NCBI GenBank assembly: GCA_030015575.1
Contig: JASDDO010000006.1
Location: 379,586,137 to 379,650,136, forward strand
Length of the DNA stretch: 64,000 bases
Source: Agapanthus africanus
Taxonomy: Eukaryota > Streptophyta > Magnoliopsida > Asparagales > Amaryllidaceae
Direction: 5' to 3'
Shown piece after piece: positions 44,639 to 55,512 of this stretch; the stretch's first letter is position 1, and each line of letters opens with the position of its first letter. The notes under the pieces are model-generated. The model was not told the origin of the DNA. It ran no database searches and worked only from the letters and a program-made list of their open reading frames with translations. Both the position numbers and the translations under genes were made by a program.

Positions 44639-47491
44639 TGTCGCACCCTGCTTCCCAATAAATGGGAACGATGACGTGGCAATCCCGCAACGTATTTAAT
44701 ATGAAACAAATACGTTAAGCGTAATTAAGCAATATTACAATGAACAAGAATGATAAGAGTAATAAAATGAAATAGCAATTTTATTTACATTCAACTTTAC
44801 ATACAACTGTCTGAAAATAATAGATACAATAAGTAAAGTAAATGCCTAAACAATGGCATACAGAAATTAAGTGCAGGATGGAAAGAGCTAGTAATCTGGC
44901 TGTGCAGCAAGCTGGTCCAAGTCTTCCGGGCTCGGCTCTATCTCCTCAGAGTTCGGTCCTCCTGACGAACATTCCAAAGAAAGAAACAGAGAGGAATGTC
45001 GTTAGCGAACTAGCGTTATGTAAGCCCCAAAAGAAGTAAGAGAAGATAGTATACAATGTAAATAGAAACTAAATGAACATAGGACAGCTAAAATTGTATA
45101 TGATCATTCATAGGTATAAAATAGTTATTCTAACGTGGTTATTTGTAGTTTGATAAAGAAGCTATTCATGTATACGAGAGGAGTCCATCTTACCCCGTGG
45201 ACTATGGTAACATGTAGTACAAGGCCTCGTCTTAACCCACGGGACAACGGTACGTGAATTCATGTAGGTGTCTTTTAAAGTGACCCCTTATGCCACGATA
45301 TACGTTCCGTACAAATCTACCCATTTATCCCCGCGTATTGTATTGTATAGATTAAGATTATAGGTCTTGGCCGAATCCATGGATATAAAATATTCATGTT
45401 CATATTCAAGATGTAATCATGTGTTCAGGTATTCATGTCAGGTTCGTGTCAAGTTATAACCATGGATCGGTCAAGTTGAGTCAAATATGCAAGTTTGAGT
45501 TTGATATTTGAATTAGAGTATTCGGGTTCATGATCAAGTATACAAGTTCGTGTTTGATTTTAGATTCCGGGTCGAAGGTGGATTCCTGTTGGAGTCGGAA
45601 ACTTGTGAACGGATTTAACTCTTGAATTTCTTAGGTTCGGGGGTAATCGGCAACTACTGCACATGGATGACAGGATTTGTGTTTTTTTCCAAGACAATTG
45701 CCATTGATAACTCCGTTAAATTGTCTAACCTGAATAGGCAAGCACTCACTTTCTCCGGCTCCCTGAGGCTCAAAAGAAATGATACCGCTTAAGCCTATAT
45801 TAATTCTATGGTCCTTAAAGTATTGTTTGCATATCTCGAGGGGGTTTTATGAAAAATATGTTAATATTGTTTTAAAAATAACCTCGAGGGTGATTTACAA
45901 GATTTAGGGTTTTCATGGGCATATATTTTAATTGTTATGATATTTTGGTGATGAAACTTAGCCTTTTTAAAATTTTATGGTATTTTATTAAAAACCAACT
46001 CTTTTGGAAAGTTGATGGTATTTTATTAAAAGTTTAATCTTTCATCTTAAAAATATAGTTTCATAATATATTTTTATTGAAAATACGGATTCATATTTTT
46101 TTTTATATAATTTAAAAAAAATTAGTTTTATTTAGAAAAGTCGCATTTCTTAAAAACCGTATTTTATTTCCTTTCGAGACCGAATACTCCGTGATAAGTT
46201 CTGCATCTCACTCTACTATCCCAAGAATGTGCGATAATCCGCATCATCCATTAGCAGGTCTCCTAACGAGAGTTGTAGAGGCGTATTTGCCAAGGATTAC
46301 AACATACCGATTTAAAAGAAATCCGTTTGAAAAGATGTGGTATTTTAATGAAAAGCGTATTCTTTAACATAGCTATATGTTTAGAGTACCAGGCTATGAA
46401 ACCATAGTGTGCGTGTGGGGTAGGTCGTTACCCCGTGAAGTTTTTCTAAAAATATTTAACCTTATTATCGCGAAGAGGGTGATACTAAAGTTCATAGTAT
46501 TTTAATGAAAAAGTTCGTTTTATGATAGTTTCATATGGAAGTTTTGGTTAAAGTCAAGTTAAAAGATTGTAATCAAAGTTACAAGTAGGGTGGTAAAATT
46601 AGTTTGACCAATGTATTAAGGAAAAGGGAGTTCCAAGTTCTAAACAAAAATGTATCAGAGGTAACACCATTTTACCGATATATTTTTAGGAGATAATTTG
46701 AAATGAAAAGAAGAAGAGATAATAGAGACTTACGGCTTTATAACTTCGAGAAGGGAGTAAGGAAAAAGGGAAAGGGCTTCGTGATTTCGCGGAAGATCCA
46801 GAAACGATTTCGATCTTCGATGGTAGGAGCTTGGTTGCTAACTCCACTTGACTCCACTTACACTTAGAAACTTTTGGGATGATTTTGCTAGAAATTTTCA
46901 GAATAGAGAGGAGCTAGGGCATGTTGTGGTATTTATAGTGAAGAATAAGGGTTTGGGGAATTAACATTTTGGATTAAAATTCATTAAAAAGATGTTAAAT
47001 GGTGAATTGAAGAGTCTATGTTTGATTGCAGGAAAATCAAATAGTGCAGGGGAGTTAAGGGGAGCTGAAGGGACAAGTGTTCAAAGTACGGAGGCGATTG
47101 GGGCATTTTGGACCGTCAGTAGTGGTCATATAGAGGAAACGGGCTGTCGGATTTGGTTGGGCTGTCTCGAGATTCGTACCATGTGTCAATTTGGGTGTGT
47201 ACACCACATTGCGCCTGTTTGATTTTTCTGAAACTTTTCGTTTCTCCGTGTATTGCACGTGCAACTCTTGACTTCCGAAAAATTAAAAAGGAAAAATCTG
47301 AAAAATAATTGGGTCTGATGGGAATCGAACGCACAGGTTATGTCGCAGCAGTGTAGAGCCTTTACCAGTGAGCTACAAGTTGCTTCTTGTTTTTATTTAA
47401 CAAAAATAACTTTTAACTATTACATAGGCTATAATACACTTTTTTGTACAATAACAAGAAATTTCTGTACAGTGATTTCATAGTCGTTACA
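44639..47491 (-). mobile_element. 5' LTR of the chromovirus (2,853 bp)
   Basis: Plus-strand start TGTCGCACC and end GTTACA, so TGTAAC...GTGCGACA in element orientation. Intact counterpart of the split left LTR. The bases immediately inside (44638 downward: AGTTTTATTGGCAGCCCATG on the minus strand) should contain the primer site; TGGCAGCCCATG is the best candidate but I cannot name the tRNA. It contains the tRNA-like segment at 47313-47399. Confidence 0.88.
47313..47399 (-). other. tRNA-like A/B-box segment in the chromovirus 5' LTR
   Basis: Same as 39596-39670 with small changes: TTGTAGCTCACTGGTAAAGG and TGCGTTCGATTCCCATCAG. Presence in both LTRs shows it belonged to the element before insertion. 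Confidence 0.65.
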
Positions 47492-48837
47492 AATAAGTGG
47501 GTTAAATTCTTGAAGTTAAAACTTCTTTGATGTTAAATAAAGTGAGCTCATATGCTCAAAATATAAGAGTAATGATCTTTAGCCGAAACCCTAAGTTGTC
47601 CTTAGTTCCAAATATGACTAACGACCCTTAGCCAAACTTTAAGTTGATCTTAGTCACATATATGACTAACGATTCTTATACCATATCTTTTAAGTTGATC
47701 TTAATTTAAAATAAGATTAACGATTTTTAAATAAATAAAATATTCTCTTGAACTGATGAACCTCATCTATATGAGAAATTCTACCTAGGTTCAAGCCCAA
47801 ATCTAATATATACAGATCTGAACTAATCCACGCCCTACGGGCGACGATATATATTAGTCTCCATATACAGTCCAAGGACAACCCAAAATAAACAAATAAT
47901 ATGACACGAAGTGATAGACATGAAGTGGAGAAAGTTGTTATTGCTTGGCGATAACGTAATTAACTATAGGAGCTTGCGCCTACAGGAAAAAGTATCCCCA
48001 CAATCAAAAACCCCTCATCATTGAGAGGGAATCTGAAAATTTCAGCTAAAACGGTCGCATATATCCAAAACTTTGATATACGGTGGCATAAATCAACTTG
48101 GTATTTTCGGAGAGGTGGATGGATATGTTCTATATAGTATCTGCCCCCTTATTCAGGATAGACGCGCTTCCGTGCCTTAGTCCATTTACCGGCGGTAAAC
48201 ATCAACTTCTCATGCAGATTAAAGACATGAAAGAAGGAAGAAATCCCAGCAATCTGGTAGGAGGGCATTGTGCTTTGAGTCCAAAATCAGTCATGCAGAC
48301 TAAGGGACGAAACTAGTTAATGGATGGAAGAGAGTCGACTAAGGAAGGCACACATGGGGCTCAAAACAGAATTGGCTCGGTAAGTAGCGTCCAGAAAAGA
48401 CTTCGCCATAAGCTAGGTAATATACAACATGAGACCTTTTCTTTTGATCTGACTACTCTTGTGAATAGTAACCACCACTAAAAGCCCAGCGTTCACTACG
48501 TTCTTCAGGAACTCCGTGAACAGCATTAAGTGTTCACCGCGTTCACTTGTTCCGGTCGGGAAGGACTGCCTTCCTTCCTCTCTCTCCACTCGGTTCACTC
48601 CGTTCACTACAGTAAAAAGGTCTTTCGGTGGTGTGTTACAGTTGAAAGCATGAAGATAAGGTGTTGTTAACCGTTCCGCTCATGCCAGGGCTTCACGAGC
48701 TCCACTTACTCAAGAACTTCGAAATGCTTAACACATCGGTTTCAGATTTTCTTAACATGGCTGGATTGAATCCACACTGAAGACTAAGAGAGATGGTTAT
48801 CAAACTAAACAAAATGGCATTAAGGACGTTTTGCAAA
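47492..48837. repeat. Right flank of the chromovirus: tandem repeats and LTR-like text, no gene
   Basis: Probably continues the hairpin-rich element interrupted at 33810. About 47565-47725 holds three copies of a 49-51-bp unit (ACTAACGAYYCTTA...TTTAAGTTGATCTTA). 48480-48625 repeats GTTCAC six or so times around hairpins. The AATCTGGTAGGAGGGC-type stretches near 48250 encode nothing recognisable. Confidence 0.5.
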
Positions 48838-49024
48838 TGTTGGGTTTCCTAGCGTCCTGGCCTCCTACTGCGGCCGTTGCGGTACGAAAAACTTTCTATT
48901 TTAAGAAATCCGGCGCTCGAAAACCCGTCCTAGAATCTATTAATTATTGAGTTATAGTTTCTCCCTTTGGAATTTCTTCCAATTCTACCGTGCTCCCATT
49001 AATTTCTTTTACAAGAAATTTTCT

Positions 49025-50347
49025 CTAAAAAGACGACATGGCGAGCAACAAACACTTTCTGTTCCTTGGTGTGGTAGAACAGAATCCTTGCGAATACTTA
49101 GGATATCCTACAAACTTACAGAGAACCGATCGTGCCTCCAGTTTATACGGATTTTGCTTTTTAACATAAGCCAGACAACCCCATATCTTAACAAAATTAA
49201 GGTATGGTCTCTTCTGCTCCCACATTTCATGTGGGGTGGTAGGCACCATCTTGGTAGGAACCCTGTTCAATACATATACAGCCGTTTCATGTGCATATCC
49301 CCATAATGAAAGAGGCAACTCGGCATTATTCATCATGGAGCACACCATATCAAATAGGGTACGGTTCCTCCACTCAAATACACCGTTGTGCTGTGGTGTA
49401 TACGGAGGAGTAAGCTTAGAGAGAATACCATTTTCTTTTAGAAAGTCCCGTAATTCCGTACTCAAGTACTCCCCTCCTCGATCAGATCGAAGGATCTTGA
49501 TACTTTTTCCTGTCTGGTTCTCTACTTCGCTTTTATATTCTTTGAATTTCTCAAAAGTTTTAGATTTGTGTTTCAAAAGATATACAAACCCGAACCTAGA
49601 GAGATCGTCAGTGAATGTAATAAAGTACGAGAACCCATCCCTCGCATGTATAGACATCGGACTACATACATCACTGTGTACGAGTCCCAAGATCTCCATT
49701 GCTCTTTCTCTGTGTTCGGTGAACGGAGATTTGGTCATCTTTCTTTTGAGACAAGACTGACAAGTTTCATAAGATGAAAATTCGAACGTATTCAAATATC
49801 TATTCTTATGCAACTTACTTAGTCTTTTCTCACCGATATGACCAAGTCTACAATGCCACAAGTAGGTTTCGTTCATATCTGAACTTTTCCTCTTGCGTGT
49901 GTTTTGTACATTGAAAACTGTGTTTTGATTAAGATCATAAATACCATTGCAAAGTGTACCTTCCGCAACCAATACCTGATTAAGGTAGATGCTCATGATA
50001 TTTCTATCTAGAACAAGGTTGTATCCATCTTTACCAAGTAAAGAAACCGATATGATGTTGCAAAGCATGGAAGGTATATAGTAGCAATTGTTCAAAATCA
50101 TAGTATTGTCGCTTGGCATTGCTAGGTGATATTCACCGACGGTGGTAGCATCAACTTGTGCTCCGTTCCTTACTCTGAGGGACATATCACCCGGTCCAAC
50201 CATCCTACTTTTTCTCAGTCCTTGTAATAAATTACATATGTGAGATTCTGATCCGGTATCTAGTACCCAGGAGATAGGGTTGACCGAAAAACAGTTTTCA
50301 ATAACAAATACACCCGAAGAAGAAGCATTGGAATGCTTCTCCTTCAA
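49025..50347 (-). pseudogene. Copia protease-integrase open frame (440 codons)
   Basis: One uninterrupted frame. Protease SWVLDTGSESHIC lies near residue 30-40. GAG-pre-integrase is WHCRLGHIGEKRLSKLHKN...CQSCLKRKM, with the zinc-binding His and Cys pairs kept. The integrase core has LVHSDVCSPM, LRSDRGGEYLS and QHNGVFEWRNRT, so Asp, Asp and Glu all remain. WGCLAYVKKQNPYKLEARS and FVGYPKYSQGF follow, after which a frameshift changes the C-terminus. Style is that of the Tork/Angela side of copia. The whole protease-integrase part is unusually well preserved given that RT is gone. Confidence 0.88.
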
Positions 50348-50470
50348 TAGGGCTATCTAGAATTCCTTACAGTCCTCCTTTTCTTGCCCATACTCGTGAT
50401 AATTGTCACAAGTTAGAGCCGAACTGACGTTTCTTAGCCCAGTGTAAAAAGCCGATTCAGTCAAATCAAA
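50348..50470 (-). pseudogene. Gag zinc-knuckle remnant of copia A
   Basis: Just upstream of the protease frame, CDNYHEYGQEKEDC corresponds to a CX2CX4HX4C knuckle with the second Cys changed to Tyr and the His changed to Gln. A stop follows CKEF at about 50360. No other gag sequence could be recognised upstream. Confidence 0.55.
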
Positions 50471-50499
50471 CATTTTATTATCTTGATTAGGGCGTGAAA

Positions 50500-52830
50500 T
50501 GGTTGCTACCTGGAGAGAGAGAGAAAAGAAATACTCAGCGTGTGCTCTAGCATGATCAAATTGGTTATTAGTTTATCTAATCAGGATGGCTCCCACCGTT
50601 TCCTCGAATTTTCCTTCAAACCTTTAAAAGGAAAACTAGTCGGGATCATTCGCACCTTACAAGTTCAATAATTGTTCAGCCAGGTGAGTATTGGTACTCC
50701 GAGGGTGGTTCCCCGTGTTCTCGCATGGACCTAATTAAAATAAACCTCGTTTCCACAGAGGTGTAACCCCGTTAACACTTTTCTAGACACCTAATAGGTT
50801 AGATAATTGTGAAGTGAAAAATATCTCCCAAGAGTAATCCTACCCATCAGTGGGATCGGGATCCAACTATCATCGTATGATAACCTAGATGGAAACCACT
50901 CTAGTCACCACACTCCAGAAGGTATGCAACACCAGTAAGTTTTTTGTATATTTGAAACTCCCGATATGGTTTTTGCCTCTAACTACCTATAACCTTGACG
51001 CTTGCCAACAAGTTATTGGCCACTAGTCAAGTTCAACCCGCCATTGTCCTGGATTAACTCGAACCCACCCGCACAAACTCTTGACGCTTGCCAACAAAGT
51101 TGTGCGACTGTCTCGATCAATCGTATATCCATGCAACAGAAATATCACTCAGCTACTGTTCACTATGTCTTGACGCTTGCCAACAAACATAGCACGAATA
51201 CTAGATGGTACCCATCTGAAATGACAGAGGGCTACGGCTGGTTTTTGGCGAAAAACCTTTAACGTAAGGAACTTGATATCGTTGAAGGAACCGAGTAGTT
51301 TTGAAAATGAGTGGCTTAGGCTCCGCTTTTGAAAATAAATGGTTTTAAAGAAAATCGAGTAATCTATAGGAACATAAACTTTTGCTCAAGAGGTCACTCC
51401 CCGCGAAGGTATCTAGGCTCTTGCCTCCTCGAATGAGGTGCTGGATATTCCTAACCGAATACCACTATGCAAAGCGAAAGAGTATGACTATAGTTTTTCG
51501 AAATTGTTCTAACAACATCTTTTAATTTTCTTTTCTTGCATTAATTAAAATTAACGCGGTCCAATCAATTAATTCACATCACACCAGAACAGAATGAAAA
51601 TAAAATGTACGTATATGCCATCCGCATTCGCTACGGGCCCCGTCATGCATCGTTAAGTTACTTAACAACCGGCAGAGTGGGGGCAGGACTAGCGCGGATG
51701 CAAAACATATACAACATCTACTAGTATATATAAATATATATATATAACCATTCGTCCCAGGCATGATATAAGCAATATCACAGAACAACAATAAGCAACA
51801 TTGAATAGTGGATAATCTTGGAGCCTCGGGTTTCATTTGAGCTGCAAATGAGACCTGACGTTCTCGGTCGTGTGGATAGCCAACGCAATGAAAAACCTAG
51901 ACCTCTACGAGCGCGGCAAGTTATCCGCCAATCCCGAAACTGAGGCAACCACAATCAATAAAGTGAATGGGCCACCCAGTACTTCACGGAATCCGGTAAC
52001 TTGAGCACCCCTTTATGGGTCATCCTATACCCCTGCGAGTGCGGCGAATAGCCCGTCAATTCTAGAGTAAGTCCCCCTCCGTCTCAACGCCATGAGATGC
52101 GGGCCCGTTGCCCTCTAGAACCCGGCTATTCAAGCACTCCTCCGCGGGGTAATCCTAGTACATAAAAGAAAAGTATATATACAATGGTGACATCGACCTC
52201 AACCTAGTCATGCCCCAATAAAAGAATATACAATCTGGCAGAAACGACAGTTCTCATGTCGGACGCTCGCCCCGCAATAATGAATATACAAATGAATCTG
52301 AACTGTACAACTACCATTGCACTGCAGGCTATCCACCACGACAATCTATCCACAATATCGGTGCAACACAGAATATCAACGTGAATATCATGTTCGTAAA
52401 CCCGCCTGATTGTACATATAGCAATCAGTCGGGTTATACCGCTCAATGATATTCACGGTCGTAGAAATAAATACACAGAAAAGCAAGAATTTAGAGTTTC
52501 GATCGATACAAACTAGTACACAAACAAATCTAGGCAGAAACCAAACATACCAAAAATCACATTTCCATAACCATGAGCCCCTGAAAAAATTCGGAGCTCT
52601 TTCGCCACCAAATATGGCCGCGGATTAGCGATCATTCTGGAGACTGAAAGCCCAATTTTTTTTTCTTGGCTCATAAAAACCCTGCACATATTTTTAAGCT
52701 CACTGAAAATATTTTTTGAACAACTATAAAAATTGAACAGCGGGTAGGGTTTCGGAGATGTGATTTGGATAATTTCTACCGATCGATGTTCTAAATACGT
52801 GCTAACTAGCTAGTTAAGGTTTATGGACTG
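50500..52830 (-). other. Non-coding leader/gag-position module of copia A
   Basis: About 2.3 kb between the primer site and the protease frame without a recognisable gag. The portion 50510-52160 is shared with element B (60860-62460), including three spaced copies of TTGACGCTTGCCAACA (50996, 51081, 51170) and GCGAGTGCGGCGAATAGCCC (about 52027). Confidence 0.6.
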
Positions 52831-52842
52831 TCTCTGATACCA
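52831..52842 (-). other. Primer-binding site of copia A
   Basis: The minus strand reads TGGTATCAGAGA, complementary to the initiator tRNA-Met 3' end, directly abutting the LTR end CCCAACA. Confidence 0.85.
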
Positions 52843-55091
52843 TGTTGGGTTTTCTTGCGCCTTGGCTTCCTACCGCGGCCGTTGCGGAACGAAAAACTTT
52901 CTATTTAAAAAAATCCGGCGCTCGAAAACCCGTCCTAGAATCTAACTATAAACCGAAACTAGCTATCTATAGAGATCTATCTACTGTGATAGATGTTTAT
53001 ACCAAGTGATCCGTGTCCTTCAGGTCTTCACTCCTCGTTTAGAGCTCCTAGGGATCCTTGATCAACTTTACTTGTTCGCTTTCTTGATCCTAGATGATCG
53101 ACCCGAGAGTTCTTGAATCAAGCTTGGCTTCACAAATGAAGCAACTTAGTGACCTAGTTTGCTAGTCTAGGTTACTAAGAAGATGAGATGATTTGTCTAG
53201 TGTATTTCTATCTCTTTTCCTCCATTGATTCTCAACTCATGAGATGGTAGGGAGGAAGCTGAAGATGAAGGAGAAGAAGGAACTCAAGAGAGATAAGATG
53301 AGGAGAGAGGGCCTTGTGTTGAGAATGAAAAAATCTCATGTGAAGAAAATCATGAAGCATGATTTTGTAAAAACCAATTTTTAGTAAAGATAATGCAACC
53401 ATACTTGAATAGTTTGCACAAATGAATTTTCAATTCATTTGCCAACACTATTCAAGCATGGTTCACACCATTCTCTCCTTTACACCTCATTTCCTATTTT
53501 ACACCTCATTTTCCATTTTGCAAATAAAATGGAAATTACATGATGAGATATCCTCCTTCTAGAATGTCTTTCCGTTTAAATAAGGAATACATTCTACCGT
53601 ATATACATACCCGTATTCGTATCAAAATACGAACACCTAAGAGATAGAATAATACCAGTAAAATAATAGTAGTATTAAATCAATATCCGATTTAATGAAT
53701 CGACTTAATCCTAAGCCCGCCAGTATCATCTGTCTGATCGAAAAATCTGGATAACACTAGAATATACATATCGAAATATGTAAACGTAAATTATTAAATC
53801 AATACTTGATTTAATAATCCGGCTTAATCCTAAGCCTGCTAGTATAACCATCCGATCGAAACCCTGCATATATAAATATACGGCCACCATATTGTTTCGC
53901 CTGAATCAGAGAAACCCTCTGTGTGGGAATCTAAAGACTCAACAGTATACTGGCAGTGGGTTTAACTACAAGCACGTCAGCGACATTAGCTGTACGTAAC
54001 GGCTACCCAGATACCTGTCGAAAAGAAAGCTGACGAGCAAGCTCATCCTGACCCCTACTGAGCCTATCCGTGACAATCTCTGTACAGTCTGGTCTTTTCG
54101 TATAAGAGTATCGCATACCGGGTCTAGGGGGTAGTAAACGTCAGACCCCTATTGTCCCGATAAGTCGTGTCGATTTGGTTTAGGACCATTCCGAGAAACT
54201 ACTGATCTAACCATCAGTAATTCTCAACTGCCTTGATCAAATTCTTATGGTTCTAGCCAACCGGACACAGTATGATATCGACTCCCAATACCGGGAGAGA
54301 CGAATTCCTGACAATCACTCACTGCCTTCATGTGGTTCAGGACTAAACCCAACCAAAAACTGTTTGCATGACTCAGTAGAGCCATGGTAGGGTAGTGATC
54401 AAAGCACAATGGGAACTCACATGAGATAAATGATGACCTCAGGTCCTAAAACCAACCTGTACTCATGTCACCTGAGAACCGCTATTTGACGATATGTATA
54501 ATACCATCTAGAGGTTCTCGGCTAGTCCGTACAGTGTACTCACCCCCAGTGAGCACCTGTATACAATCTTAGGTGATCACACCAATAGTTGTGGGACCAA
54601 CCACCGCCCCTCATCGGGGTCTAGAAATATATACACTAGTCTACTCTAGAGTATCGATGCCCGATCTCGATACCCCTGCGACTTGGGACCTTTAAGGATG
54701 TGCTTATAGACTACCCAGCTCCCATAAGTATGATCGCCATCATAATGCTGGTAGTTAAGCAAAATCCTACAGGCTTTATCAACATGTAACCGCCATATGT
54801 TATATCGAGTATAACATATGCACATATTAAGATAAAGTCAAACCATAATAGTATACTACTGTTTTGAGTCGTTATCAACATGTGCAAGCAACATAAAGTA
54901 TCAATAGAAAGAAATACACATATCAAGATAAAAACAACTCGAATAATATACTATATATAACCGAGCAAGATTGTCCTATACATACATATCCCCAGCATTC
55001 TACACAACACAGGCCTCTAGGGCATACATATCTAACATCAAGGTCTTGAGGGAGCGGTGCTCCTTGTCTGTCTGTGCGGGTAGCCAAAACA
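52843..55091 (-). mobile_element. 5' LTR of copia A (about 2.25 kb)
   Basis: On the plus strand it starts TGTTGGGTTTTC and ends near TAGCCAAAACA. It aligns by eye in order with the LTR at 55513-57517 (GATCCGT...TTCAGGTCTTCA; GCTGTACGTAACGGCTACCC; GGATGTGCTTATAGACYACC; ATGATCGCCATCATAATGCTGG). No coding sequence. Confidence 0.75.
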
Positions 55092-55512
55092 TCCATTGGG
55101 CAGAATGCCATTGGAGTGTCCTTGACTGCTTCCAGTCTAGTGTCTTGTGCTAATACCTTCTCAGTGCCTTAAAAGAAAGTTTTGTATTTACTTATCAGCT
55201 ATATGAGTCCAACATCTGAGTTTGATCCTGGCTCAAAAGGGACACTAGCTATATACTTAACACATGCAAGTCGAACGTTGTTTTCTCGGAATTGATTTGA
55301 GATTCTGTAAGCATCTTAGTGCAACAACAACAATTTGTTTTTCGAGAAAGGTCCCCAAACCCCCAATGCCCATCTGGAGTATGCACTGTCAAAAGCAAAG
55401 CCATAGTAGGTTACGGCAAAAAAAGCAAAAGTAAGAGAACAAATGAACGACTTTCAAATCAGTCAATATATAGTTTCTATGGGCTTGTCTTTCAGTTTAG
55501 CCGTCTACATAG
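55092..55512. other. Spacer between the two copia elements, with organellar DNA
   Basis: About 420 bp separating LTR A and LTR B. It contains the mitochondrial 18S fragment (listed). The rest (55300-55500) is not recognised; it may be more organellar or host sequence. An open frame from 55319 runs through it into the LTR and is not a gene. Confidence 0.6.
55218..55290 (+). pseudogene. rrn18: Mitochondrial 18S (rrn18) 5'-end fragment, a NUMT
   Basis: GAGTTTGATCCTGGCTC, CTAGCTATATACTTAACACA and TGCAAGTCGAACGTTGTTTTC match the start of plant mitochondrial small-subunit rRNA. CTAGCTATATG and CGTTGTTTTC are the mitochondrial, not plastid, version. Differences from the form I know are mainly G-to-A changes (CAGAAGG to CAAAAGG, CGCTAGC to CACTAGC), as expected from deamination after transfer. 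Only about 73 bp remain. Confidence 0.85.

Larger units (their letters stand above)
33810..47491 (-). mobile_element. Tekay/Del-like chromovirus (Ty3/gypsy), full length but dead
   Basis: LTR-to-LTR element on the minus strand. The 5' LTR is 47491-44639 (2,853 bp); the 3' LTR is 39770-33810 (about 2,843 bp after removing a nested solo LTR). Outer flanks AATAC (33805-33809) and AATAA (47492-47496) are probably a worn target duplication. Inside, in order: gag with CCHC remnant, protease, RT, RNase H, integrase, chromodomain. A C-terminal chromodomain plus long LTRs points to the Tekay lineage. A purine tract (complement of 39771-39787, AAGGAGGGTAGAAA) precedes the 3' LTR. By eye about 14 of the first 120 plus-strand LTR bases differ between the two LTRs, so the insertion is old. 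Stops, a frameshift and lost catalytic residues show it is inactive. Confidence 0.9.
48838..55091 (-). mobile_element. Copia element A, minus strand, RT/RNase H deleted
   Basis: The 5' LTR (in element direction) is 55091-52843, followed directly by the primer site TGGTATCAGAGA (complement of 52831-52842). Then come a long non-coding leader, a zinc-knuckle remnant, and a protease/GAG-pre-integrase/integrase frame (50347-49025). After integrase the sequence jumps at about 48946 to the last 108 bp of the LTR (48838-48945, starting TGTTGGGTTTCC on the plus strand). Compared with element B, RT, RNase H, the purine tract and most of the 3' LTR are missing, so a single internal deletion is the simplest account. 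No matching target duplication was found (GCAAA at the left end). Confidence 0.8.

Noticed and set aside
49236..49760. 174-codon plus-strand frame
   Set aside because: Antisense shadow of the copia integrase frame.
55218..55290. Bacterial contamination or assembly chimera
   Set aside because: Only about 73 bp, mitochondrial in type and embedded between plant LTRs; a NUMT is simpler.
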